Made by a program: the position numbers and the translations under genes
The notes under the pieces: generated by a model
Database searches by the model: none
What the model was told of the DNA's origin: nothing
Seen by the model: the letters and a program-made list of their open reading frames with translations, nothing else
Source of the DNA: Mesaphorura yosii
Lineage: Eukaryota; Arthropoda; Collembola; Poduromorpha; Tullbergiidae
DNA: 64,000 nt
Direction of reading: 5' to 3'
Assembly: GCA_009869945.1 (NCBI GenBank)
Contig: WIXG01000137.1
Span: forward strand, 62,001-126,000
Part shown: positions 23,208 to 34,300 of the stretch, piece after piece
Numbering within the stretch: position 1 is the first letter of the stretch
Layout: every line of letters starts with the position of its first letter

Positions 23208-24278
23208 ATGCTTTCCAAATACTGGGCGTCCGTGATAAAGAAGCGGCGATCCTCCACGGGATCCGGTAACCAGATGGATGTGCTGAAGCAGGCTCCTGAA
23301 GTAGACCAAGAACCCAAGAATCAGCAAAATCACAAGGAGGACGAGGAAGCGAAGCCTTCAGAAGACAAGCAGACGAAGTACCTCAAAGTTCCCACCGAAT
23401 TCCAAGTCTTGCATCCACTTCGGAAGGAAGCTGACAAGAAGCAGCTCCGATGGAGCCGGAAGCGGGCTCAGACTGCATTCGTGGCGCGGTGGAATCCGGA
23501 ATACGACGCCCACAGCGTAAATGTGAACGCCGAAGAAGGCAAACCCAAATCCAAAGCAAAAGGTAAAGACAGCTGCAACAGCGAAGACGACGAAGACCAG
23601 AAGAAGTGGGGCATATTGGAGCCAGAAGAAGCCGTGCGATCCTTCAAGCTAGTGACCTGGTGCTCGACGTACTTGGGGGTGCTGCAGAGCGCCTACTCGG
23701 AGCTGGAGTGGCGGTACCTCGTCTCGAAGATCCCGGACCACGAAATTGGGATCGAAGTGGCTGCCCTCCTGTTCCCGTTCCTCTTCCTGCTCTGCATCTG
23801 GGACTTGGTGGTCACCAGCTGCCTGGACCTCGTGCAAATGACGCAGATCCCGCTCTTTGGGCTCTTCATGGTCGTGTACGCGATGGGCTACCCGCTCATG
23901 CTGTACGGCTACATCATCCGCCACTGCTATGGGCTGTACGGGAAGTCGAGGCGGTCGCGCCTGGCCTTCGCGGGAATCGTGCTGTACCCGCTCCTGTTTC
24001 TCTACTTTTGCGTGAACGACATCGTGTACCAGTACAGCCGGAACGAGGGCGGGATCTACTACCACCTCTTCAAGCGGGGACCGGACGACCAGCCGGATGA
24101 CTATGACCCGAGCTTCGACTACGCAACGAAGGACTACCGGAGCCAGTATGCACTGGGGCACTACACATTTTATGATGTCAGCCCGTCGGACCTCAACACG
24201 CGGATGGAGGAAGAAGACAAGGTGCCCGTCAAGACGCTGTCGGCGGAGGATCGCCTCAAAATCATGACTATGACATGA
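23208..24278 (+). CDS. Unrecognised multi-pass membrane protein
   Basis: Intronless frame of 356 residues from the first in-frame ATG, which has a good Kozak context (CAAAATGC). I do not recognise the family. Residues ~1-135 are hydrophilic, rich in Lys, Glu, Asp and Gln, and look disordered and cytoplasmic. The segment WCSTYLGVLQSAYSELEW follows, then three clear hydrophobic segments: around VAALLFPFLFLLCIWDLV, around LFGLFMVVYAMGYPLMLYGY, and around AFAGIVLYPLLFLYFCV. The tail is acidic and Tyr-rich (DDQPDDYDPSFDY). There is no signal peptide. The second half has strikingly GC-rich third codon positions, which supports coding and suggests strong codon bias. It could be a lineage-restricted membrane protein; transport or channel activity cannot be read from the sequence. 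Confidence 0.8.
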   Translation: MLSKYWASVIKKRRSSTGSGNQMDVLKQAPEVDQEPKNQQNHKEDEEAKPSEDKQTKYLKVPTEFQVLHPLRKEADKKQLRWSRKRAQTAFVARWNPEYDAHSVNVNAEEGKPKSKAKGKDSCNSEDDEDQKKWGILEPEEAVRSFKLVTWCSTYLGVLQSAYSELEWRYLVSKIPDHEIGIEVAALLFPFLFLLCIWDLVVTSCLDLVQMTQIPLFGLFMVVYAMGYPLMLYGYIIRHCYGLYGKSRRSRLAFAGIVLYPLLFLYFCVNDIVYQYSRNEGGIYYHLFKRGPDDQPDDYDPSFDYATKDYRSQYALGHYTFYDVSPSDLNTRMEEEDKVPVKTLSAEDRLKIMTMT

Positions 24279-24358
24279 CGATGCCGCGTACTGCAAAAAT
24301 TACCATTGCTTCTGCATTGAAAATCGAAGATCGAAACAATCGAATACTGATCCCCTTC

Positions 24359-24364
24359 AATAAA
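24359..24364 (+). promoter_or_regulatory. Poly(A) signal of the membrane protein gene
   Basis: AATAAA about 80 nt past the stop codon at 24278; the first canonical hexamer downstream. It supports the intronless frame as a complete 3' end. Confidence 0.65.
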
Positions 24365-27024
24365 TGCAACGCAAGCAAGTTATGAAATCAGTGGAGTAAT
24401 CGATCAGCAATCAGTAATCAGCATGAGTGACTATTTTGAGTTATCCACTCCACATTTCTTCTTCGCATTGTTCGTATTCATCATTATCATCATCGCCTTG
24501 TCGAATTGTGTTCTGAACTATCTGAAGTCCATCCATGCCATTGTAACTTTTGTCCTGTAGAGATAAAATTACGAATGTGAATGAATATGCACGGCTCCCG
24601 CAGTGTCCCGACTCCCGACCAGCAGCAGAACAGCAACAGAGATCAGCGAGCGTTTCCAACAGCGCCCGTAACTCGTACGCTGTGATACGCAGATTCGTGA
24701 TCGTGACATACTCCTTGGGAGATGGGACCCACAGATTACAACGCAGCATAGATGAGAAGCAGCAGCAGCATTCTTCAAGATGCTTTTAGCTTTTTGGTCC
24801 TGGAGAAGATGATCCGGAAATTCTTTTGCATTTTGCACGTTGTACGTTACTTTATTTATGAGTCTCTTGCGTTGTGCGTTTTATCTGCGGGCAGGCAGGG
24901 CAGGCTCGTGTTCTTCTTCCTTCCGCTCGCAAATTCTTATCATTTGAGCCTTCATTTCGGGAGTCGGATAATCTGAATCACATAACCTCATAAATTACTC
25001 GCGTGTCGTGTCGCGGGTTATCTTTTGGGAGCCAAAGTCATCTTCTTGGTCTTGGTTCTTTGCCTGAAGGAAATCCGCAAACTTTCTCCTGCCTGCCCGG
25101 GTGGCTCTCCGTGTGTCCGTGTCGAGTGTGGGTCTCGCGCGCGTAACTTTCATTTTCACTGTCTCGATGGCCATTTAATCGTTTGATTGCCCATTTGGGC
25201 CCCATTTCTCATCTCCCATCATCTGCGGCTCATCATCGTTGTCGTTGCGTGCCATTCTTCATCCTGCAGGACAGAAGATCATAATTGCAGATCATTTATT
25301 ACAGGAGACAGTAAACGAATAAGGAATTAACTTAACCAACTTTTGTGGCTTTATTACCCAAATTCCCATTACGTCACTTAATTTCATTCCATTTCTTCAT
25401 CTTCGCAGAAGCTAAGAGTCTTAACTCATGATTACGGCGGCAATTAAGCAGATTGCCCCGCAGGCTGATAATAAATCCGCATATTTCTTGGGAATTCGTG
25501 GTTCGTGTAACCCAAAATGTAAATATGCGAAGGATGAGAACAGAGAAAAAGTGAAGAATGGAGAATTCCACGAAAATGATTGCGAATTGCGAACATTGAG
25601 TCACGACTACGACGACTAAATCATTGACTTACTTTTCTAACCACAACGGATGCGTGTATCGGGTTAAAATTGACTTGACGGTTGACGCATTCTTGCCGGC
25701 ATGGATTGGCACTGGCTGGTTGTTGGCGCTGTGCTGGCAGGCTGGCACACGAGTAAAGCGGGTTGCGGGTCGTAAGAGTGCGAGATCCAAGTCGAGATTT
25801 GGACATCTTTGTGGTTCTGTTCTGCTGACTGATAAGACAAATAATAAATCACTGACGGACTATCCTCATAAAGATGAAACTTCTTTTGGAGCCTTATCTC
25901 TTGGCATTGTCAAGCCAAAAGCCAAAGCTCCAAAAGTCAGCATGGTGAAGTGATCTTCATTCAGCAATGAGCAATGGGCAATGGCAACGACGAGGCTGGC
26001 GAGGCGAAGTTCATCTTCTTCAATCCACGTCCACAATCTTCGAGCTGCATCACTTTGCATCTCGCAAGGATCATTAATAAATGAATACGCATGATACGGG
26101 CAGCAGCAGCCACTACAATGCCATGCCACGCCACTCCATGGCCGCGTACGTTGTAGTCGTAGACCTCGTAGACATCTGAAGATGGGATCTCCCTGATAAC
26201 CAGCAGCTACTCTAGCTTGCTAAGATACGAATAAAGATAAAGCCGTCACTTGACTGACTTGACTGTTTCTGTACTCAGGAAAGGAAAACAACTTACCATC
26301 ACAATGGAGAGCCAGAGCCAATGCCAGTGCCAGTGCCAGCAGAATTGTTGATGAAGATTCTTATCAGCCCGGGCCGGCCTGTGCAATGCAATGGCAATTC
26401 CAAAATTCCATTTCCAGATGATGATTACGATAAGAATGAGAATGATGCAAACAAAATTACGAAACGACGAAACCCGACAGACCAAATTAGTATTCAAATC
26501 GAAGCCGTTCTCATTCTCGTGCAGTGCAGCAGGTTGGCAGATGAAGATGCGGGACACGAGCGAGCTGGTTCCTGTGCTCTTTGTATCGTTCGACCTGTCA
26601 CTATCACCTGTAAATGCTGTAAAGCAAAAGCATCTCCAATCCGAGCCAAATTTGACGCCTTCTTCTTTCCCATTGCAAAACAAAGCAACACAGCGACGGT
26701 ATCACATTTAGCTGATAATGAATGAAACTTGCTGATAATCCATGCTGTACGCCGCTGCTTAATGTGTTTTAGTACGTTGCGTTGCAGCAGCACAGCGATA
26801 AAGATAAGCACGAATGGAAAGTGGTTTATTGACTTATTTGGAATGGTACTTGGAGTGCAGTACAGTAAATCGTAAATGAGGTGCAGATAAAGAAAAGAGA
26901 TTAAATTCTTGGTAAATACGTATTTCAAGATCCAACTCAAGATAAGGCGTCCGAGGTACGAGTTCTTACGACTACGACTACGATTAGTTCTTAATGGGTT
27001 TTCGACTTGGCTGCGTAAAGCTGA

Positions 27025-27045
27025 GCCAAGCCAAGCCAAGCCAAG
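27025..27045 (+). repeat. (CCAAG)n short tandem repeat
   Basis: Four adjoining GCCAA/CCAAG units. The same pentamer, and its CCAGG variant, recurs in short runs across the window, for example near 28,235, 35,100, 41,950 and 54,350. Confidence 0.7.
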
Positions 27046-30000
27046 TCGTAATCAGCAATCGTGTAAATTAACTAATGGACTTTATTGTTGGCTGGTGGTG
27101 GTGCATCCGCATCGATCGCATCTCCACGATTAAGGCTTATATAATATCGCCATCGACGCACCGCTGGCAGGCCACCTACATTTTATCTGAATCTGGCACA
27201 CCACTCTTCTTTTCAGTAATCAATCATGAATCCATTCATCGCATCGCTTGGCTCCAGCCGGTCCTGACTCCCGATTTCGGGCTACGCAAAGTTTTAATCA
27301 GATTTCCGTCCCGATGCGCTACGCGGGCCGTATTGTCATTTTCGTACACAGGAGCATTCTGATGACGAAAAACAGTGCTGATAAGAGCCGGAATAAAGAT
27401 AAATTTGGTGATACACTGTTTGGGCGAAAGGCGCAGAGATGAAGTGAAAACCGTACCGTGGAGAACCGTTGGAATCGAATCGAATGTGACTCCGACTGGA
27501 AACAAAGTTCTGGGCACTGCCATTGCTGTCTGTAAAATATTCGCAAGTTTGTGCTGCCTGGCTTCAAGAGATAAGGCAATGTTATTATTTATAGAAAGAT
27601 ACAGAGCAAAGACTTCATCCACCACGCATTGAATGGATTCAGTGCTCCGATCCTGCTCGCGATAAGATGACTCGACTCCTCGACGCAACGTTGACTACGC
27701 TTCATCAGTTTCGCCTTTCGCATATCGCAGTTCCTTTCCTGTTTGCTGCTATTTGCAATCCAAACACTAAACACAAATGGATTTCATTTGGGGTCGTTGT
27801 TGCCTTTAGTCGTTATCTCCCTGATCCCATTCTACTGATTCTACAAATTCTGCTAGTCACCAGTCAGCCGTGCCGAGCCAATTCTACTGAAATCGAGCAA
27901 CTGTAAACGAACATAAACAATGGACTCATCTCGTCGTCTCTGCCATCGCATTTCCCGTTTGCGTAATCAATTCATCGAATTCCTGAACATGGACGGGGAC
28001 GGCTGTAATTTGTATTCGTTTTTGTACTTGTACGGGAATTAAACAAATTGAGGGACTGGAAACAGTTCCACAAATTCCTTCGTGATTCCTCCGTGATTTG
28101 ATAGTGTTGCATTTGCTGAGTGCATTAAGCAAGATACGATCGAGGTGACGACAGGACTATTGGAACGACACGCAGCGACAAGGACAAGGAAAGGGGTCCC
28201 AAATTTATTGTAATTGAGTGGGACATGGACTGGACTGGACCTGGCCTGGCCTGGAAAGGGTTACGATACCTGTTCTGTTGTCTTGTCGTTAAAAGGATTT
28301 GACTTGACTTGACTGACTTGATGCATTAACCCAAATAGCAAACAGCCACAGCAGATAAACGAAGTAGAAAACAGTCTCCATGAATAATTGGTTGAAACTG
28401 GTCAGGTTTTGAATCGTCTTTGGCTAGTGGATTGTGGTCAACTTCTCTGGCCTGGCCTGCATGAATTAGTACTTGTTTTCATGAAATATTCCATGCATTT
28501 GGCTTGAGTATTCATGCATCGTTTTGGGTTTTTGTATTTTTGCAATGCACGCGCATTTATAAAATTTAGATCCGAGTCGGGAGATTATTCGCAATATTCG
28601 ATGCACGTACATACACGTGGAAGGAGCCGTCTGCCTTCTGCCTTTTCCTTGTCGCCGTCGCAAGCGGCTGCTCGAATGCATGAATAAATGAAGGAGATAA
28701 AAGTTAAATGAAGAAGATTCCACAAACAAGATTCGCCGAACGCCAAAACCGCACAATACGACTTAACACGGAAAACCCATCGTCGTCGTTATTGCTTGTG
28801 CTACTTTGGCGGTGGTTATCGCAGTGCGATAGCGGCCACTTTAATTTAATATGGTGAATTAACTTCGATTAGCCATCGCCATCGCTGTACTTTACTTTCC
28901 TTTGCTTATTTGCTGCTTTGCGGGATTTCGGCGGCCCGATTACAATAATTAATTGCTAATTAAGGTTAGTTAAGAAGAGTTCGATTCGCGATTGGCGAAT
29001 CGCAGTCGTCACAGTGCACTGCACATGCCTGATAAAGCCTGAAAAGCGAAAAATGCTGCTGCTTCGCGCTCAAAATTCGGTCTTCGAGCGTCGGCGCCGA
29101 ATTTGGGGCCATTGTGCATGAATTTTTAATTAGAAACAGTCCCAATCTTGATTCTGGTCGTAAAAGTTGTTAATTTTTCACATTGTTTCATTTTTAATGA
29201 AATATTTTCTTATCGACTTCATTTCCGAACCAGTCGCTTTGTCTTTACGGTATTTCTCTCAAAGTTTTGAATTTCCAATAATGACATGTACGTGGGCGCA
29301 CGGCGAAGGAACGCAAGCAAAATAAGGCCGGCAGGTAACTTTTTTCGGTTCGGTTCTCCGTCCGTGCAATTCTCGACTGTTTTTAATTGAAAAATACTTG
29401 CCAGATAAGAAATCGTTCAAACTTCGGGGTAGACAGGCTCTCAAGTTGCTGTTCTCGTTTGCGTTGCATGCCATGTCAAGTCAAGAATCCAATTTGGAGC
29501 CGTAAACTGCTTCTTTCGTGAGGCGCAATACGAAATTGAGTGGAGTGCACGTAAATATTAGCGATATGGGCCCAAGATAAGCTTCAGTCCACTTGCTTAC
29601 ACTTACGCGCATGCATGCGAGGCTCGGCTGCTCAGCCGCTTGCTTGGCTTGACTCTCGTATTATTAAAGATGGTTATCTGCTGATTACACATTGTTACGT
29701 GCATGAAATTGACGGAAATCTATTCCTCCACCCTCCACATCGTGTACGACTGTACGAGTCTCTGATTCAGATAAAGTCAGAGATACGCAACGCACGGCAT
29801 GCACATGACTCGATCCGAGTCGAGTCTTGGCTCTGGCTAGGCCAGGCTAGTGCTCGATTCTGCTCTCCGGCCTGGTCCGTACTGCCACTCCACTGCTCAT
29901 TGTTGCCGTTGCATCGCGTTTTACGAAATACAAATCGTAATCTCCAGCCCCCATCTTATCCTTATCCATGCCAGTGCGAGTGTCATGCATGTTGCACGTC

Positions 30001-31275
30001 ACGTCATGAAAATCATTCATTCTCAGGCCCACGCTCGCTCAAGCTCCAGCATTTCCAGCCATCCTTCGTGTGACAGTGCGCTCCCTTTTTTAATTTCGCA
30101 GGCGGAAGAATCAGCCAACTCGCCACGCCATTCCAGTCTCGCCAACTGTTCGGTCAAGTATCCTGGTCAATGTGCGACATGAATCTGTGATCTGCAACGA
30201 AAAAGGCTGACGAAGGAATTCCGACGACGGATGCGACACGACGAGACTGCGAGTAGATGCAAGAGGTCAAGATCAAAACATAACCTGCTCTGGTACTCTC
30301 GGTGGTGATGGTGTCGAGTTCATCATTCAATTGCATCTCTGCTGTTGCGTTGCGTTGCACCGATGCAGTCAGTTTCAGTCTCACAGTGTCAAGTCAATGA
30401 ATCTGAGAGCATCTCCAAGTAAATAAAACCATAAGCCAAGCCAGAGCAGTGAATCAGTGAGGTACAAAAGTGAGCAACAAGCAGTGGCTTGGGTTTGGGG
30501 AACGTGAGACTGAAAGCGAAAGAAAGAGCAACCAGCAACTGAGGAACAGCAGCAAAGAACTTCATTCACACTGCATTCACTGAAAACTCGACCAAGTCGG
30601 CCGTAGCGAGCGTAGATCGTGGATCGCGGATGGATCAGTTGCATTTAGGAAGTGAGGCACTCCACAACGAGAACCAGCCGCTCTCGCTCTCGGCCCGGTC
30701 GATGTACCGCCATAAACACGAGAGCCCAGCACAGCGCAACGCAAGCACGTGCGTTCAAGTACCGTTCCAAGTACAACTACACTTAATTGCAATCAGTTAA
30801 CAGTGCGCTAATTGCTAATCAGTTCAAAGTGTGCACTCTCCGTTTACTGCTAGCGCCGGCCGTGTTTTGTCGTTCTATTTTGAGTCGTGGGTCGTGGTAC
30901 AACGCAGTCGCAGCGGTCAGACACTTTAGACTTGAATTAACATTTGGCGGATCGGCGAGCTGGGAAAGTAGAAAAAGTGACTTGAAGGCAAGAAGCAAGT
31001 GAAAGCTGGAATCGTGCCTGGCAAGCAATTTACAATTTACATGGACAATCGAGACTCGAGAGCAATTAATCAGAATTAGTGGCATGATGACTTTATTCTT
31101 CTGCAGCAGACGTTTTAGTATTTACTAGTGCCATGGGACAAGTCAAATTAAGACAATTATGGCATGGCATGGCAAGGACCCGATGCCCGAACGATCGTCG
31201 ACGTGAACATGACACGTAATTAGAGCCCGGCCGAAACAAGAACAAACACAAAAACAGGAGACACGAACGCCGAAA

Positions 31276-31318
31276 ATGTCACGACGGAAGCAGAGCAACC
31301 CCAAACCACTCATCAAAG
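31276..31318 (+). other. ush: u-shaped coding exon 1 (NuRD-binding micro-exon)
   Basis: The 43-bp coding exon ends in phase 1 at AAAG before GTAGGC, and exon 2 begins with TT, so the joined codon is GTT and the frame stays open. The peptide keeps Arg3, Arg4 and Lys5, which in vertebrate FOG-1 contact the RBBP4/RBBP7 histone-binding proteins of NuRD. It is too short for standard gene finders and is assigned from this motif plus phase. Confidence 0.85.
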
Positions 31319-34300
31319 GTAGGCTTGCCCGGTCTTGAATGCTTACTTGAATCTGCTTTTGTATTGTTCTCTGCTGCTACTGCTATTAAGTCATTAATCA
31401 ACCCACCAAGACCAATTAGCCAGCATATCAAATATCATTTCTTGTATATCAGAATGACAACGACTACTACGAAAATAGATGATTTGCGATTGGCAAACTG
31501 CGATGCGATTACAATTAAACCACAGAAGACAGAAATTCGTCGTTTGTTGGTTATCTTATTGGTTTTTGTATTTGTTTCTCGTGATACTGATTCTCGGGGC
31601 CCAGAGCCAAGTCAATAGTCAAGCCACGCCATGATAACTGATAAGCGTGACTCTGGCTCTGAGGGTTCGCAATGGCAACGCCAACAGTCGTAGAAATCTA
31701 TGTCGAGTCAGATTAGGAAGAGCGAAGAGGACCCGCACTTCGTTCTCGTATTTTCATTCTGTCATTATGCAATCGCGCATCGCGTATCACGATATTGATA
31801 TTGGTTAATGAGCTAACCAAAATGAACGCTGGTCTGGCTTGGCCCGCTTGACTTTGCTTATCGTCTGGCTTTAGCTGTTATTAATCTAATCAGTGCTGTA
31901 CTCGCATAAATCACATCAACAACGACGAATCACACTGCGACTGCGAAGAACAGTACAAAATCCAGTCCAGTAGGCTTCTTCGCATTGTAATTAGCTCGTC
32001 CATGACTGGCATGGCGTCTCTTATCAGTAAGGATCCATCGCCATCACCGCACGCGCACGCGGTGGAGTTTCTAGAACCCAAAACGCGTAACGCGTGTTCC
32101 ATGTTCGCTAAAAGCTTAATGATAAGGTAATACGCAGTTCTGGCTGTACAATTCCTCGAATCTCGATTCCAACTCATGCTACCCTGTGGGAAATTTGCTG
32201 AGACCGACAGAACACGCAACGCATCTGCGCCTCATTAGGCGAATCTTGCGTAAACAATCACATCGCGTCGCAATGCAATCTTTAATTGTCAGTTCTTTCG
32301 AAACTCTACCTGGCCTGCGAAACGATTCGATTATGCTATAATGAAATAAATTCGCGCAAGAATTTTCCGACTCGGCTTTTGCCGAGTGCCTTTTTAACAG
32401 CAAATTGCAAGGTTGCAAGGCTGCAAGGCCTCGTTGAGGAAAACCGTAACTGGCAATCGCAAATCGCGTGGCTCGGGAAGGTTTTCTGTTACTGTTTCTG
32501 TGAATTGAATGCACAGGGAAAAAAAGCACGTGCTTGTGTAAATGCAAATGATCTTGATCTCCTCTCTTTTTCCGGCCTCCTGCATTGCCGTGGCCGTGAT
32601 GCACTTTTCCAAGTCCAGGGTGATCAGTATCGTATGCAGCAGTGAATTGCAAATCCAGCCAGCTTGGCAGCGGCAGCAGTTTTGGCTGGCCGAATGAATG
32701 AATGGATGGCTGAATGAAGCTTGGCGAGGAAATCTTAATTTATATTCTTAAGAATCTCAATGCATTACAGCATTGAATTTCCTTTGACTAGTTCACTTTT
32801 TGCCTATTGCCTTGAATAATTTAGGCACGGATTTGGATTAAAATTATTGCCTTTCTGAATCCTGCATGGTCCGCCTGGTAATGGCCAAGCACAGACGAAG
32901 GCGAGCACCGAGCACGCTTAATTGGCATTTTCTAGCACCCAAATAGCCATAAGTCGCTACCATTTGATAAGATTCTATTGATTGGACGATGTGGGATCTT
33001 TATAGTCGTATTGAATTTCAATGTCCGAGCGAGCGAGCAGGCGACGACTTAATTATTTCCAAATGGTTTCCAGATTAGATAACTCAAAACACAAAGGCAA
33101 TGTAGGCAAGGCAATGACACGAAGACTCTTACTCGCATTCGACTCGTACTTCCTTACCTAGAAAGGGTTGGACGGTCGTCGGAACTCTTAATGCCCTCCA
33201 TTGTCCATTGTCCGATAGCTCAGCACATTGGAATAATTGCACATTACTCGTACTCCTTTTGAGTTCGCGTTCGCGTTGCATTTCATTGTACAGAGCGTAA
33301 TTACTCGCAATGTGCGTTCCGTAATGCTCGTATGACTTCGATTACTTTTTGTATCTGCTTTCTGCCCCTTTGCTTTGGGTTGTTTGCGTGCTTACTGCGG
33401 GCACAAATGCGAATGCGAATTATCGGATCTTATCGCGCTCCGAATCAGAAACGGGCTCCAAGTCGAGAATTTGTTTTAAAATTATACCCCCGCATTAAAA
33501 CAATGCCAATGCATATACTCCGTGGACGGGGTAATTACACGTATGAAAGCAAGCGTAGTGCGTCATGAAATATTCAGCGATCGAGCAATGGACATTTTAA
33601 AATTGTGCAAGACTCATTGCATTACGTTGCTGGGTTTGCCTTTGTCTTGCTTGGAAGATGACTCAAAATATTGACAGTCGGTTTATCGGAGCAAGACATC
33701 AATTAAGTACACACACACGCTTTAATTATTTTAAACTCCAGGACGAGTGCCGAGTGCGCGATGCGATTCTGTCAGTCAGAAATTGTCAATACCCTCATTA
33801 CTTATTCACCCTTGCGGCGCGGCCCGCTTCTGTACTCGATTTAATCATCCCACATGTGATTCGGTGACTGTGGCGCTGGGAAAGAGCACCGAGCCAGCCA
33901 GTAATTACTGCTTAAATTATAATTACACAACCCAACCTCGCCATGCATGGCTATAGCGCAGCGCGGTTGACAATTGACAACGCAAACGCGCAACGGAATT
34001 GCTAATGAACTGACTCTGGCTTTGATTAGGTCATGTGTGGATTTATTTACTCGACAGTCGACACAGACCAAGTACGAATTTAAATTGCTTAATTACACTT
34101 TACACTTACATTTGACAAGGAACCGAACTGAGTTTCGTCAAAATTGTCGCCCATCCATCGATTTTTGGTAGTTCATGTCGGAACATTTAAAGTTTGGCCA
34201 TTTTGTAGCGGAAAATTTTGAATTTCGGAAAGTCGATGGCGGGAAAACGAATTTTTGGTCATATTTTGGCAGCAATTTCGAATGTTGCTGATTTCGTAGC

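Larger units (their letters stand above)
24279..31275. other. Upstream region of u-shaped, rich in GATA sites
   Basis: The first ~90 bp are the 3' untranslated region of the membrane protein gene. After that I find no supported exon up to the u-shaped start codon. From about 26,000 rightward, WGATAR sites become frequent: 14 by hand count in 26,000-28,000, against 5 in 1-3,000. The u-shaped transcription start and 5' leader must lie at the right end, probably 30,600-31,200, but no TATA box fixes it. A (CCAAG)n run is at about 27,025-27,045 and a (TTGAC)n run at about 28,299-28,320. Confidence 0.5.

Noticed and set aside
24441-24749. Minus-strand open frame of 102 codons with an acceptor-like site near 24,556 and an acidic tail
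   Set aside because: The stretch YVTITNLRITAYELRALLETL looks protein-like and the acceptor is decent, but I could not pair it with a good donor in phase or find an upstream exon, and the family is not recognised.
29615-30073. Plus-strand open frame of 152 codons upstream of u-shaped
   Set aside because: No domain, no signal peptide, no codon bias, and unsupported ends; long enough to arise by chance in 64 kb.
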